64,000 nucleotides of DNA from Pseudomonas paraglycinae (GTDB taxonomy: Bacteria > Pseudomonadota > Gammaproteobacteria > Pseudomonadales > Pseudomonadaceae): the NCBI RefSeq assembly GCF_021601625.1, contig NZ_BQHR01000010.1, forward strand, positions 1-64,000, given 5' to 3'. Position numbers and translations under genes: made by a program. The notes under the pieces were generated by a model. It was given only the letters and a program-made list of their open reading frames with translations, was not told the origin of the DNA and did no database searches. Each line of letters opens with the position of its first letter. Within the stretch, counting starts at the first letter, position 1. Below are positions 35,576 through 44,034 of this stretch, piece after piece.

Positions 35576-36898
35576 GTGAACCAAAACTGGCATGGCACCC
35601 TGATTCGCCACATGCTGTTGCTGGTCACCGGCTGCCTGGTGATCGGCCTGATCACCGGCTACTACGGCTGGAGTCTGGCGGCGGGCCTGGGCCTGTACCT
35701 GGCCTGGACGCTCAAGCAACTGCTGCGTCTGCACGAATGGCTGCGCCTGCACCAACCCGATGAAGCACCGCCCGACGGCTATGGCCTGTGGGGCGAGGTG
35801 TTCGACAGCATCTACCACCTGCAACGCCGCGACCAACGGGTACGCGGACGCCTGCAAGCGGTGATCGACCGCGTTCAGGAGTCCACCGCCGCGCTGAAAG
35901 ACGCGGTGATCATGCTCGACAGCGACGGCAACCTGGAATGGTGGAACCGCGCCGCCGAAACCCTGCTCGGCCTCAAGACGCCACAGGACAGCGGCCAACC
36001 GGTAACCAACCTGGTCCGTCATCCGCGCTTCAAGGAATACTTCGAGCAGGAAAGCTACGCCGAACCGCTGGAAATCCCCTCGCCGACCAACGATCGCGTA
36101 CGCATCCAGCTGTACCTCACGCGCTACGGCAACAACGAACACCTGATGCTGGTGCGCGACGTCACGCGTATCCATCAGCTGGAACAGATGCGCAAAGACT
36201 TCATCGCCAACGTCTCCCATGAGCTGCGCACCCCGCTGACGGTGATCTGCGGCTACCTGGAAACCCTGCTCGACAACGTCGAGGAAGTGAACCCGCGCTG
36301 GAGCCGTGCCCTGCAGCAGATGCAGCAACAGGGCGGACGCATGCAGACCCTGCTCAACGACTTGCTGTTGCTGGCCAAGCTGGAAGCCACCGATTACCCG
36401 TCGGACAACCAGCCGGTGCACATCGACACACTGTTGCAGTCGATCAAGAGCGACGCGCAGCAGTTGTCCGGCTCAAAGAATCAGCTCATCACCCTGGAAG
36501 CCGACACCAGCATTCTGCTCAAGGGCAGCGAGGCGGAACTGCGCAGTGCGTTTTCCAACCTGGTGTTCAACGCCGTCAAATACACCCCTGCCGAGGGCAA
36601 CATCCGCATCCGCTGGTGGGGCGACGATCAAGGCGCGCACCTCAGCGTGCAGGATTCCGGGATCGGCATCGACAGCAAACACCTGCCGCGCCTGACCGAA
36701 CGTTTCTACCGCGTCGACTCCAGCCGCAACTCCAACACCGGCGGCACGGGCCTGGGTCTGGCCATCGTCAAACACGTACTGCTGCGCCATCGCGCACGTA
36801 TGGAGATCAGCAGCGTGCCCGGTCATGGCAGCACCTTCACCTGCCATTTCGCCCCGGCCCAGGTCGCCCAGGCACGGGTCATCAGCGCCGCTGAGTAA
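35576..36898 (+). CDS. phoR: phosphate regulon sensor histidine kinase PhoR
   Basis: A 440-residue sensor kinase. Two N-terminal membrane segments (about 12-28 and 32-46) with almost no periplasmic loop fit PhoR, which senses through PstSCAB/PhoU rather than phosphate itself. Next come a PAS domain (about 100-195), the dimerisation/phospho-acceptor site NVSHELRTPL (His215), the N-box NLVFNAVKYT, and the ATP lid DSGIGID and GTGLGLAIVKH. The start codon is GTG at 35576. Confidence 0.96.
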   Translation: MNQNWHGTLIRHMLLLVTGCLVIGLITGYYGWSLAAGLGLYLAWTLKQLLRLHEWLRLHQPDEAPPDGYGLWGEVFDSIYHLQRRDQRVRGRLQAVIDRVQESTAALKDAVIMLDSDGNLEWWNRAAETLLGLKTPQDSGQPVTNLVRHPRFKEYFEQESYAEPLEIPSPTNDRVRIQLYLTRYGNNEHLMLVRDVTRIHQLEQMRKDFIANVSHELRTPLTVICGYLETLLDNVEEVNPRWSRALQQMQQQGGRMQTLLNDLLLLAKLEATDYPSDNQPVHIDTLLQSIKSDAQQLSGSKNQLITLEADTSILLKGSEAELRSAFSNLVFNAVKYTPAEGNIRIRWWGDDQGAHLSVQDSGIGIDSKHLPRLTERFYRVDSSRNSNTGGTGLGLAIVKHVLLRHRARMEISSVPGHGSTFTCHFAPAQVAQARVISAAE

Positions 36899-37009
36899 TG
36901 CCGGACTAGGCAATCGCCAGGTCAGCCGCTACATTGGCTGACTTGCGCCTGCCTTTCAGGTGCGGATTTTTCTTTCTTTCGAATCACACGGAACCCGCAA
37001 AACTCCATC

Positions 37010-38350
37010 ATGGACCCTTCCCCTGGCTTGTCCCTCGCAACCATATTCGCCGATTTCGGCATGATTCTTTTCGCTCTGATCCTGGTTTTGCTCAACGGCT
37101 TCTTCGTTGCGGCGGAATTCGCCATGGTCAAACTGCGCTCGACCCGGGTCGAAGCCATCGCTGAGCAGCACGGCTGGCGCGGGCACATCCTGCGCACGGT
37201 ACACAGTCAGCTCGATGCGTACCTCTCGGCGTGCCAGCTCGGTATCACCCTCGCCTCCCTGGGCCTGGGCTGGGTCGGCGAGCCGGCGTTCGCGCATATT
37301 CTCGAACCGCTGCTGAGCGCGGTTGGCGTGCAATCGGCCGAAGTCGTCAAAGGCATCTCGTTCTTCACTGCGTTCTTCATCATTTCGTACCTGCACATCG
37401 TGGTCGGCGAGCTCGCACCCAAATCCTGGGCGATCCGCAAACCCGAGCTGCTGTCGCTGTGGACGGCGGTGCCGCTGTACCTGTTCTACTGGGCCATGTA
37501 CCCGGCGATCTACCTGCTCAACGCCAGCGCCAACACCATCCTGCGCATCGCAGGTCAAGGTGAACCCGGTCCGCATCACGAGCACCATTACAGCCGTGAA
37601 GAACTGAAACTGATCCTGCACTCCAGCCGTGGTCAGGACCCGAGCGACCAGGGCATGCGCGTGCTGGCCTCGGCGGTGGAAATGGGCGAGCTGGAAGTAG
37701 TCGACTGGGCCAACTCCCGGGAAGACCTGATCACCCTCGAATTCAACGCCCCGCTGAAAGAGATCCTGGCGATGTTCCGTCGCCACAAGTTCAGCCGTTA
37801 TCCGGTGTACGACAGCGAGCGCAAAGAATTCGTCGGCCTGCTGCATATCAAAGACCTGCTGCTGGAACTGGCGGCGCTGGATCACATTCCCGAGTCGTTC
37901 AACCTCGCCGAACTGACCCGCCCGCTGGAGCGCGTTTCCCGGCACATGCCGCTGTCGCAGCTGCTGGAGCAGTTCCGCAAGGGCGGCTCGCACTTCGCTG
38001 TGGTTGAAGAAGCCGACGGCAACATCATCGGCTACCTGACCATGGAAGACGTGCTGGAAGTGCTGGTCGGCGATATCCAGGACGAACACCGCAAGGCCGA
38101 GCGCGGCATCCTCGCCTACCAGCCGGGCAAACTGTTGGTACGGGGCGATACGCCGTTGTTCAAGGTCGAGCGCCTGCTAGGGATCGACCTCGATCACATC
38201 GAAGCCGAAACCCTCGCCGGGCTGATCTACGAAACCCTGAAACGGGTGCCGGAAGAGGAAGAAGTGCTTGAAGTCGAAGGCCTGCGGATCATCATCAAGA
38301 AGATGAAAGGTCCGAAGATCATTCTGGCCAAGGTGCTGATGCTCGACTGA
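37010..38350 (+). CDS. CNNM/CorC-family membrane protein (DUF21, CBS pair, CorC_HlyC)
   Basis: A 446-residue protein. The N-terminal DUF21/CNNM transmembrane domain (about 10-190) contains LNGFFVAAEFAMVKLRSTR and SACQLGITLASLGLGWVGEP. Two CBS domains follow (about 220-345, with YPVYDSERKEFVGLLHIKD), and a C-terminal CorC_HlyC domain ends the protein. Often annotated hemolysin, but relatives act in magnesium or cobalt transport; substrate unknown here. It follows phoR by 111 bases, as in P. aeruginosa. No Pho box was seen ahead of it. Confidence 0.92.
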   Translation: MDPSPGLSLATIFADFGMILFALILVLLNGFFVAAEFAMVKLRSTRVEAIAEQHGWRGHILRTVHSQLDAYLSACQLGITLASLGLGWVGEPAFAHILEPLLSAVGVQSAEVVKGISFFTAFFIISYLHIVVGELAPKSWAIRKPELLSLWTAVPLYLFYWAMYPAIYLLNASANTILRIAGQGEPGPHHEHHYSREELKLILHSSRGQDPSDQGMRVLASAVEMGELEVVDWANSREDLITLEFNAPLKEILAMFRRHKFSRYPVYDSERKEFVGLLHIKDLLLELAALDHIPESFNLAELTRPLERVSRHMPLSQLLEQFRKGGSHFAVVEEADGNIIGYLTMEDVLEVLVGDIQDEHRKAERGILAYQPGKLLVRGDTPLFKVERLLGIDLDHIEAETLAGLIYETLKRVPEEEEVLEVEGLRIIIKKMKGPKIILAKVLMLD

Positions 38351-38356
38351 CGGGGT

Positions 38357-39259
38357 TTACTGCTTGCCCAACGCAAAGTTGGGCAACGCCCCCAGCGGCT
38401 GGTTGAACTGATACGGAATCGACACCAGCCCCATCCCGGTATTGCGCTGCACCACAAAGTGCAGGTGCGGGCCGCTGCTGTTGCCGGTGTTGCCGGACAG
38501 CGCCAGCGGACTGCCCACCGTCACCCGCTGCCCCTCACGCACACTCACCGACCCTTGCTTGAGATGCAGGTACACGCCCATCGTGCCGTCGTCGTGCAGG
38601 ATCCGCACGAAATTGCCGGACGGATCGGTGCCGCGCCCGTTCTGGGAATTTTCGGTCTTCACCACCACTCCGGCGCGCGCCGCAATGATCGGCGTACCGA
38701 CCGGCATGGCGATGTCCATCGCGTATTTGTTCTTCGGCCCGAAGTGGCTGTAATCGCCATTGGCGCCCTGGCTGAGACGGAACGGACCGCCTCGCCACGG
38801 AAACGGATAGCGATAGCCCTGAGCCGCGCCAGCAGGGTCACCGAGGGAATACTGGAACATCGGCGTATACACCAGCGGCTTGCCACCGGACACCGCCGTC
38901 AGCAACGCCAGCCGCGTATTGCTGCGCGCCGGCAGTACCCGGCGGATCGTTTGCGCCGGTGCGCCACGCACGTTGCTCATCCCGGTAAACGCCAGTGCAA
39001 CCTCGACTGGCGCGTACAGGTCGTTGCGCACGAACACCACGTCCGCGCCCTTCTGCTTCTTGATGTCGAGATAGACCTGGCGCTCGAGGCGCTCGACCAT
39101 CCGGTCCTGAAACACGAACACCTGGGAGCCTTTGCTCGGACGGTCGCTGTACGAAACCACTCCGTTGGCATCGGTGGATTTGTAGATCGTCATGGCCACA
39201 GTCGAGGTGGAGGCCATGAACAGACCACAGAAAAACAGCAGGCGCAGGGGCATGGGCAA
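38357..39259 (-). CDS. M23-family (LytM-type) peptidase with N-terminal DUF4124-like segment
   Basis: A 300-residue exported peptidase. A signal peptide is followed by a DUF4124-like segment (YKSTDANGVVSYSDRPSKGS) and a LytM domain at the C-terminus. Zinc-site motifs are HFGPKNKYAMD, in which the usual HxxxD spacing is longer, and GPHLHFVV. It could cleave cell-wall peptides or act as an activator. It converges on the CNNM gene with a 6-base gap. Confidence 0.88.
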   Translation of the reverse strand: MPMPLRLLFFCGLFMASTSTVAMTIYKSTDANGVVSYSDRPSKGSQVFVFQDRMVERLERQVYLDIKKQKGADVVFVRNDLYAPVEVALAFTGMSNVRGAPAQTIRRVLPARSNTRLALLTAVSGGKPLVYTPMFQYSLGDPAGAAQGYRYPFPWRGGPFRLSQGANGDYSHFGPKNKYAMDIAMPVGTPIIAARAGVVVKTENSQNGRGTDPSGNFVRILHDDGTMGVYLHLKQGSVSVREGQRVTVGSPLALSGNTGNSSGPHLHFVVQRNTGMGLVSIPYQFNQPLGALPNFALGKQ

Positions 39260-39344
39260 AAGTTCTGTCGAGTAAGGCCTGGGAATGAGCCTAGCAGCTG
39301 AAGCAGACCAGGCTAGTCGACAGATGTTTCAAAATGGCGTGAAT

Positions 39345-39375
39345 GATCGTCCCCACGCTTTGCGTGGGAACGATC
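39345..39375. repeat. REP-type palindrome (TCCCACGC...GCGTGGGA class)
   Basis: GATCGTCCCCACGC and GCGTGGGAACGATC are almost perfectly complementary around TTT, just after the response regulator gene. The same class forms the cluster at 47611-47714. Confidence 0.82.
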
Positions 39376-39393
39376 AATGTCAGGCGACGAAGA

Positions 39394-40350
39394 TTATGCG
39401 CCCGGAACGAAGTGCTTCTGCGCCGTACCGCGAGCAATCAGGCGGGAGATGTAGTCGAGCTTCTGCGCGTCCTGGTCGACGAAGCGGAAGGTCAGTTGCA
39501 GCCAGTCGCTGTCGGGTTTCGGCTCGTGGGCGACGACGGCGTGCAGGTAGCCGTTGAGGCGGGCGATTTCGGCGTTGTCGCCCTGCTCCAGATCGAGCAC
39601 GGCGCTATCGAGGATCTGCGGCAGGGTGTCGGTGCGTTTCACCACCAGCAGCGCTTCCTTGATGCTCAGGGCCTTGATCACGCATTGCTGGGTGCCGCTT
39701 GGCAGGCGCAGTTGACCCTGACCGCGACCGCCGGCCGGAGCGCTGGAGGCTGCCGGGGCTTTCACGGGCGGGCTGTTGAGTAGGCCACGCTGTGGCGCGG
39801 CGGCAGGTGCCGGGGCCGCAGCGGCAGGCTTGGCAAACGGATTCACTGCCGCAGCCGTCGGTGCGGAACCAACCACGGCAGCCTTGCCGCCGGTCAACGC
39901 GCTCAGAGAGTCGTTGCCGAACGCCGAGTTCATCTTGGTCGGGGCGCTGTTCATCAGGGTGTCGAGCTTGCCGACCTTGTTCAGGGCCTGCTTGACCTTG
40001 GTCAGCAGTTGCTCGTTGGTGAACGGCTTGCTGACGTAACCGGTAACACCGGCCTGGATCGCCTGCACGACGTTTTCCTTGTCGCCCCGGCTGGTGACCA
40101 TGATGAATGGCATGGTCTTGAGGTTGTCCTGCTCACGGCACCAGGTCAGCAGTTCGAGGCCGGACATTTCCGGCATTTCCCAGTCGCACAGCACCAGGTC
40201 GAACGCTTCCTTGGCCAGCATGGCCTGGGCCTTCTTGCCGTTGATGGCGTCCTCGGTGCGGATCCCCGGGAAGTAATTACGCAGGCACTTTTTCACCAGG
40301 TCACGAATGAACGATGCATCGTCCACGACCAACACACTGATCTTGCTCAT
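39394..40350 (-). CDS. response regulator with C-terminal PilZ-like domain
   Basis: A 318-residue protein. The receiver (1-120) has Asp10/Asp11, acceptor Asp56 (LCDWEMPEMSG) and Lys108 (VSKPF). A long Ala/Pro-rich linker (about 140-205) leads to a C-terminal domain (about 210-318) with LTFRFVDQDAQKLDYISRLI, which looks PilZ-like but lacks a clear RxxxR c-di-GMP motif. No DNA-binding domain. The gene sits between the M23 peptidase and phoU, as PA5364 does in P. aeruginosa. Partner kinase unknown. Confidence 0.85.
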   Translation of the reverse strand: MSKISVLVVDDASFIRDLVKKCLRNYFPGIRTEDAINGKKAQAMLAKEAFDLVLCDWEMPEMSGLELLTWCREQDNLKTMPFIMVTSRGDKENVVQAIQAGVTGYVSKPFTNEQLLTKVKQALNKVGKLDTLMNSAPTKMNSAFGNDSLSALTGGKAAVVGSAPTAAAVNPFAKPAAAAPAPAAAPQRGLLNSPPVKAPAASSAPAGGRGQGQLRLPSGTQQCVIKALSIKEALLVVKRTDTLPQILDSAVLDLEQGDNAEIARLNGYLHAVVAHEPKPDSDWLQLTFRFVDQDAQKLDYISRLIARGTAQKHFVPGA

Positions 40351-40490
40351 CCAACACCCCTATTAAAATCCCGGCAAGCATAACGCTGGCTGATGGCACA
40401 TTGCCAAAACTCTTCAGTCACGCCGGGACTTTTCGTTCGCGGGTGCTGCTTTTTAATTCGGTTCTGCCCATGAAAAGCAGAAACAAAAAC

Positions 40491-40516
40491 GCCCGGCCAA
40501 AGGGCCGGGCGCTTTT
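40491..40516. terminator. intrinsic terminator after phoU
   Basis: GCCCGGCC-AAA-GGCCGGGC with A-runs upstream and TTTT downstream on the plus strand. On the minus strand it ends the pst-phoU operon just past the phoU stop and could work in both directions. Confidence 0.88.
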
Positions 40517-40527
40517 CTCAGGCAATC

Positions 40528-41289
40528 TTACTTATCGTCAGCATCGCCCGGAACATTAGCGGTTTCGCCACTTGTCCCTTCAACTTCTTCCTTCATGCGC
40601 TTGAGGCCCATGTGGCGCACATCGGTGCCGCGCACCAGGTAAATCACAAGCTCCGAGATGTTGCGCGCGTGGTCGCCGATCCGCTCCAGCGAACGCAGCA
40701 CCCAGATAATGCTCAAGACCCGCGAGATAGAGCGCGGGTCTTCCATCATGTAGGTCGCCAGCTCGCGCAGGGCGGTCTTGTATTCGCGGTCGATGATCTT
40801 GTCGTACTGCGCCACCGACAACGCCAGATCGGCGTCGAAACGGGCAAAGGCGTCCAGCGCATCACGCACCATGTTGCGCACCTGGTCGCCGATGTGACGC
40901 ACTTCGACGTAACCGCGCGGCGCTTCGCCTTCTTCGCACAACTGGATCGCACGACGGGCGATCTTGGTCGCTTCGTCGCCGATGCGCTCAAGGTCGATCA
41001 CCGACTTGGAGATGCTGATGATCAGACGCAGGTCGGAGGCCGCCGGCTGACGACGGGCCAGAATGCGCAGGCATTCTTCGTCGATGTTGCGTTCCATCTG
41101 GTTGATCTGGTCGTCGATCTCGCGCACTTGCTGGGCCAGGCCCGAGTCGGCCTCGATCAGCGCGGTGACCGCGTCGTTGACCTGCTTCTCGACCAGCCCG
41201 CCCATGGCCAGCAGGTGGCTGCGCACTTCTTCCAGTTCGGCGTTGAACTGCGCGGAAATGTGATGAGTGAGGCCTTCTTTGGAAATCAT
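40528..41289 (-). CDS. phoU: phosphate signalling protein PhoU
   Basis: A 253-residue PhoU with its two helical repeats, each with the metal-site motif: SKSVIDLERIGDEATKIARRA (first) and VLRSLERIGDHARNISELVI (second). PhoU links PstSCAB to PhoR and keeps the Pho regulon off when phosphate is high. It follows pstB after a 124-base gap filled with REP sequence. Confidence 0.97.
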   Translation of the reverse strand: MISKEGLTHHISAQFNAELEEVRSHLLAMGGLVEKQVNDAVTALIEADSGLAQQVREIDDQINQMERNIDEECLRILARRQPAASDLRLIISISKSVIDLERIGDEATKIARRAIQLCEEGEAPRGYVEVRHIGDQVRNMVRDALDAFARFDADLALSVAQYDKIIDREYKTALRELATYMMEDPRSISRVLSIIWVLRSLERIGDHARNISELVIYLVRGTDVRHMGLKRMKEEVEGTSGETANVPGDADDK

Positions 41290-41319
41290 GCGTTCGCTCC
41301 GAAAAAGCGTTTAACCAAG

Positions 41320-41407
41320 AGCTGCAAGCTACGAGCTGCAAGCTGTTATGTGGTGTTCCCTGCCGCATCGCTTCTAACTTGCCGCTTGAAGCTTGCCGCT
41401 TGCAGCT
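41320..41407. repeat. REP/BIME pair between pstB and phoU
   Basis: Copies of GAGCTGCAAGCT face copies of GCTTGCCGCTTG and GCTTGCAGCT. The outer arms AGCTGCAAGC and GCTTGCAGCT are perfectly complementary, so the block can fold into a large hairpin. The same class lies between pstA and pstB. Confidence 0.8.
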
Positions 41408-41413
41408 GTACGG

Positions 41414-42247
41414 CTAGCCGTATCGCCCTGTGATGTAGTCTTCGGTCTGCTTCTTGGCCGGATTGGTGAACAGGGTATCGGTGTCGCCGAATTCCACCAG
41501 TTTGCCCATGTACATGAACGCCGTGTAGTCGGACACCCGCGCCGCCTGCTGCATGTTGTGGGTCACGATGACGATGGTGAACTTGGATTTGAGTTCGTAG
41601 ATCAGCTCTTCGACTTTCAGGGTCGAGATCGGGTCGAGGGCCGAGCACGGTTCGTCGAGCAGCAGCACTTCCGGTTCCACGGCGATGGTCCGGGCGATCA
41701 CCAGACGCTGTTGCTGACCGCCGGACAGTCCGAGGGCCGAGTCATGCAGACGGTCTTTGACTTCGTCCCAAAGTGCCGCGCCTTTCAGTGCCCACTCGAC
41801 GGCTTCGTCGAGGATGCGTTTCTTGTTGATGCCCTGGATGCGCAGGCCGTAGACCACGTTCTCGTAGATGGTCTTCGGGAACGGGTTAGGCTTCTGGAAC
41901 ACCATGCCGACCCGGCGACGCAGCTCGGCCACGTCTTCGCCCTTGCGGTAGATATTGTTGCCATACAGGTTGATCGCGCCTTCGACGCGGCAGCCGTCCA
42001 CCAAGTCGTTCATGCGGTTGAAGGTGCGCAGCAGCGTGGACTTGCCGCAGCCGGACGGGCCGATGAAGGCGGTCACACGCTGTTTCGGAATGTTCATGCT
42101 GACATCGAACAGCGCCTGTTTCTCGCCGTAGTAAAGGCTCAGGCCCGGCACTTCGATGGCCACGGTTTCCTGCTCGAGGTTCAGGCTCTGCTTGTCGCGG
42201 CCCAGGGCAGACATGTTGATGCCGTGGGTATGTGTTTCGTGCTGCAT
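41414..42247 (-). CDS. pstB: phosphate ABC transporter ATP-binding protein PstB
   Basis: A 277-residue ABC ATPase. Walker A GPSGCGKS is at 63-70. The signature LSGGQQQR and Walker [14 protein letters not shown] follow. Energises phosphate import through PstC and PstA. The ATG at 42247 ([12 protein letters not shown]) is preferred over an upstream GTG at 42256 because GGAG sits 9-12 bases before it. REP elements occupy the gaps on both sides. Confidence 0.97.
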   Translation of the reverse strand: MQHETHTHGINMSALGRDKQSLNLEQETVAIEVPGLSLYYGEKQALFDVSMNIPKQRVTAFIGPSGCGKSTLLRTFNRMNDLVDGCRVEGAINLYGNNIYRKGEDVAELRRRVGMVFQKPNPFPKTIYENVVYGLRIQGINKKRILDEAVEWALKGAALWDEVKDRLHDSALGLSGGQQQRLVIARTIAVEPEVLLLDEPCSALDPISTLKVEELIYELKSKFTIVIVTHNMQQAARVSDYTAFMYMGKLVEFGDTDTLFTNPAKKQTEDYITGRYG

Positions 42248-42264
42248 GGGTCTCACTCCGTTCG

Positions 42265-42340
42265 TAGCTGCAAGCTTCTAGCTGCAAGCTGCAAGTTTGA
42301 GCAAAAGCGGCTTGTAGCTTGTAGCTTGCCGCTTGTGGCT
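42265..42340. repeat. REP/BIME pair between pstA and pstB
   Basis: TAGCTGCAAGCTTCTAGCTG and CAAGCTGCAAG are followed by inverted forms CGGCTTGTAGCTTGTAGC and TTGCCGCTTG. The block can fold into a hairpin within the pst mRNA. It is the same class as 41320-41407. Confidence 0.78.
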
Positions 42341-42347
42341 AATGGCT

Positions 42348-44018
42348 TTAGCTGTCTAGAGCTTTGTACTTCTCGCGCAGGTGGTTACGGATGTACACCG
42401 CCGACAGGTTCAGGGTGGCGATCACCAGTACCAGCAACAGCGCCGTGGCATATACCAGCGGCCGCGCAGCCTCGACGTTCGGGCTCTGGAAGCCGACGTC
42501 GTAGATGTGGAAGCCCAGGTGCATGATCTTCTGATCCAGGTGCAGGTACGGGTAGTTGCCGTCCACCGGCAGCGACGGCGCCAGTTTCACCACACCCACC
42601 AGCATCAGCGGCGCCACTTCACCGGCGGCGCGAGCCACGGCGAGGATCATGCCGGTCATCATGGCCGGGCTGGCCATCGGCAGAACGATCTTCCACAGGG
42701 TTTCAGCCTTGGTCGCGCCCAGAGCCAGCGAGCCCTCACGCACGGTGCGAGGAATCCGCGCCAGACCTTCTTCGGTGGCCACGATCACCACCGGCACCGC
42801 CAGCAGCGCCAGAGTCAACGAAGCCCAGAGCAGACCCGGCGTACCGAAGGTCGGTGCCGGCAGCGCTTCCGGGAAGAACAGACGGTCGAGCGAACCACCC
42901 AGCACGTAGACGAAGAAGCCCAGACCAAATACGCCGTAAACAATGGCCGGAACACCCGCCAGGTTGTTCACCGCGATCCGGATCACCCGGGTCAGGGTGT
43001 TCTGCTTGGCGTATTCACGCAGGTACACCGCCGCCAGCACGCCGAACGGGGTCACGATCATCGCCATGATCAGGGTCATCATCACGGTGCCGAAGATCGC
43101 CGGGAAAATCCCGCCTTCGGTGTTCGCTTCACGCGGGTCGTCGGACAGGAATTCCCAGACCTTGCTGAAGTAGAAACCGATCTTGGTGAACGTACCCATC
43201 GCGTTCGGCTGGTAGGCGTGAACCACTTTGCCCAGGCCGATTTCGATTTCCTTGCCGTTCGCATCACGAGCGGTCAAGGCGTCACGGTTGAACTGCGCGT
43301 GCAGATCGGCCAGACGGGCTTCGATGTCCTGATAGCGGGCGTTCAGCTCGGCGCGCTCGGACTCCATGTCCGCTTGCGCGGTGGCGTCGAGCTTGCCTTC
43401 CAGCTCCAGCTTGCGACCGTGCAGACGGATGCGCTCGAGGCCGGCGTTGATCGCGCCGATATCGACTTTTTCCAGAGTCTTGAGCTGGGCGGCAAGTTTG
43501 TTCACGCGATCGATCCGCGCTTGCAGTTCAGGCCAGGCGGCTTCGCCTTCGGCGATCACCTTGCCGTCCTGTTTGACGTTGACCAGGTAGCCGTAGAAGT
43601 TGCCCCACTCACGACGCTCCAGCGCCATCAGTTCCACCGGCGTGGTCTGGTTGGTCAGCCACTCGCCGACGATCCAGGTGAAGTCGTTGCCGTTCAGGTC
43701 ACGGTTGCCGACCTTGATCAGCTCGCGAGTCATGAATTCCGGACCTTCGTCCGGCACCGGCAGGCCGGCGCTCTTCAGACGGGCGCGCGGCACTTCTTCT
43801 TTCTGCACCACCTCGCCCACGACCAGATGCTGGCCCTGGCCCGGTACGTCATAGCTGGCGTGGATCAGATCCGCCGGCCAGAAGTGACCCAGACCGCGCA
43901 CGGCGATCACCGCCAGCAGGCCAATGGTCATGATGACCGCGATGGACACCGCGCCGCCGCTGATCCAGACGCCGGGGGCGCCGCTCTTGAACCATCCTTT
44001 CAGGGAGTTCTGTTTCAC
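42348..44018 (-). CDS. pstA: phosphate ABC transporter permease PstA, long form
   Basis: A 556-residue permease. A first membrane helix (VSIAVIMTIGLLAVIAV) is followed by a long extracytoplasmic insertion (about 50-300) that contains a coiled-coil stretch (LERIRLHGRKLELEGKLDAT). The classical ABC permease core is C-terminal, with the EAA-loop segment EGLARIPRTVREGSLALGAT. E. coli PstA is only about 300 residues; the extension is, as I recall, usual in Pseudomonas. It starts 16 bases after the pstC stop. Confidence 0.94.
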   Translation of the reverse strand: MKQNSLKGWFKSGAPGVWISGGAVSIAVIMTIGLLAVIAVRGLGHFWPADLIHASYDVPGQGQHLVVGEVVQKEEVPRARLKSAGLPVPDEGPEFMTRELIKVGNRDLNGNDFTWIVGEWLTNQTTPVELMALERREWGNFYGYLVNVKQDGKVIAEGEAAWPELQARIDRVNKLAAQLKTLEKVDIGAINAGLERIRLHGRKLELEGKLDATAQADMESERAELNARYQDIEARLADLHAQFNRDALTARDANGKEIEIGLGKVVHAYQPNAMGTFTKIGFYFSKVWEFLSDDPREANTEGGIFPAIFGTVMMTLIMAMIVTPFGVLAAVYLREYAKQNTLTRVIRIAVNNLAGVPAIVYGVFGLGFFVYVLGGSLDRLFFPEALPAPTFGTPGLLWASLTLALLAVPVVIVATEEGLARIPRTVREGSLALGATKAETLWKIVLPMASPAMMTGMILAVARAAGEVAPLMLVGVVKLAPSLPVDGNYPYLHLDQKIMHLGFHIYDVGFQSPNVEAARPLVYATALLLVLVIATLNLSAVYIRNHLREKYKALDS

Positions 44019-44034
44019 AGACTTCTACCTTTGC

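Noticed and set aside
41320-42340. Repeated units around pstB considered as a CRISPR-like array
   Set aside because: The units are inverted palindromes of uneven spacing without unique spacers; they fit REP elements.
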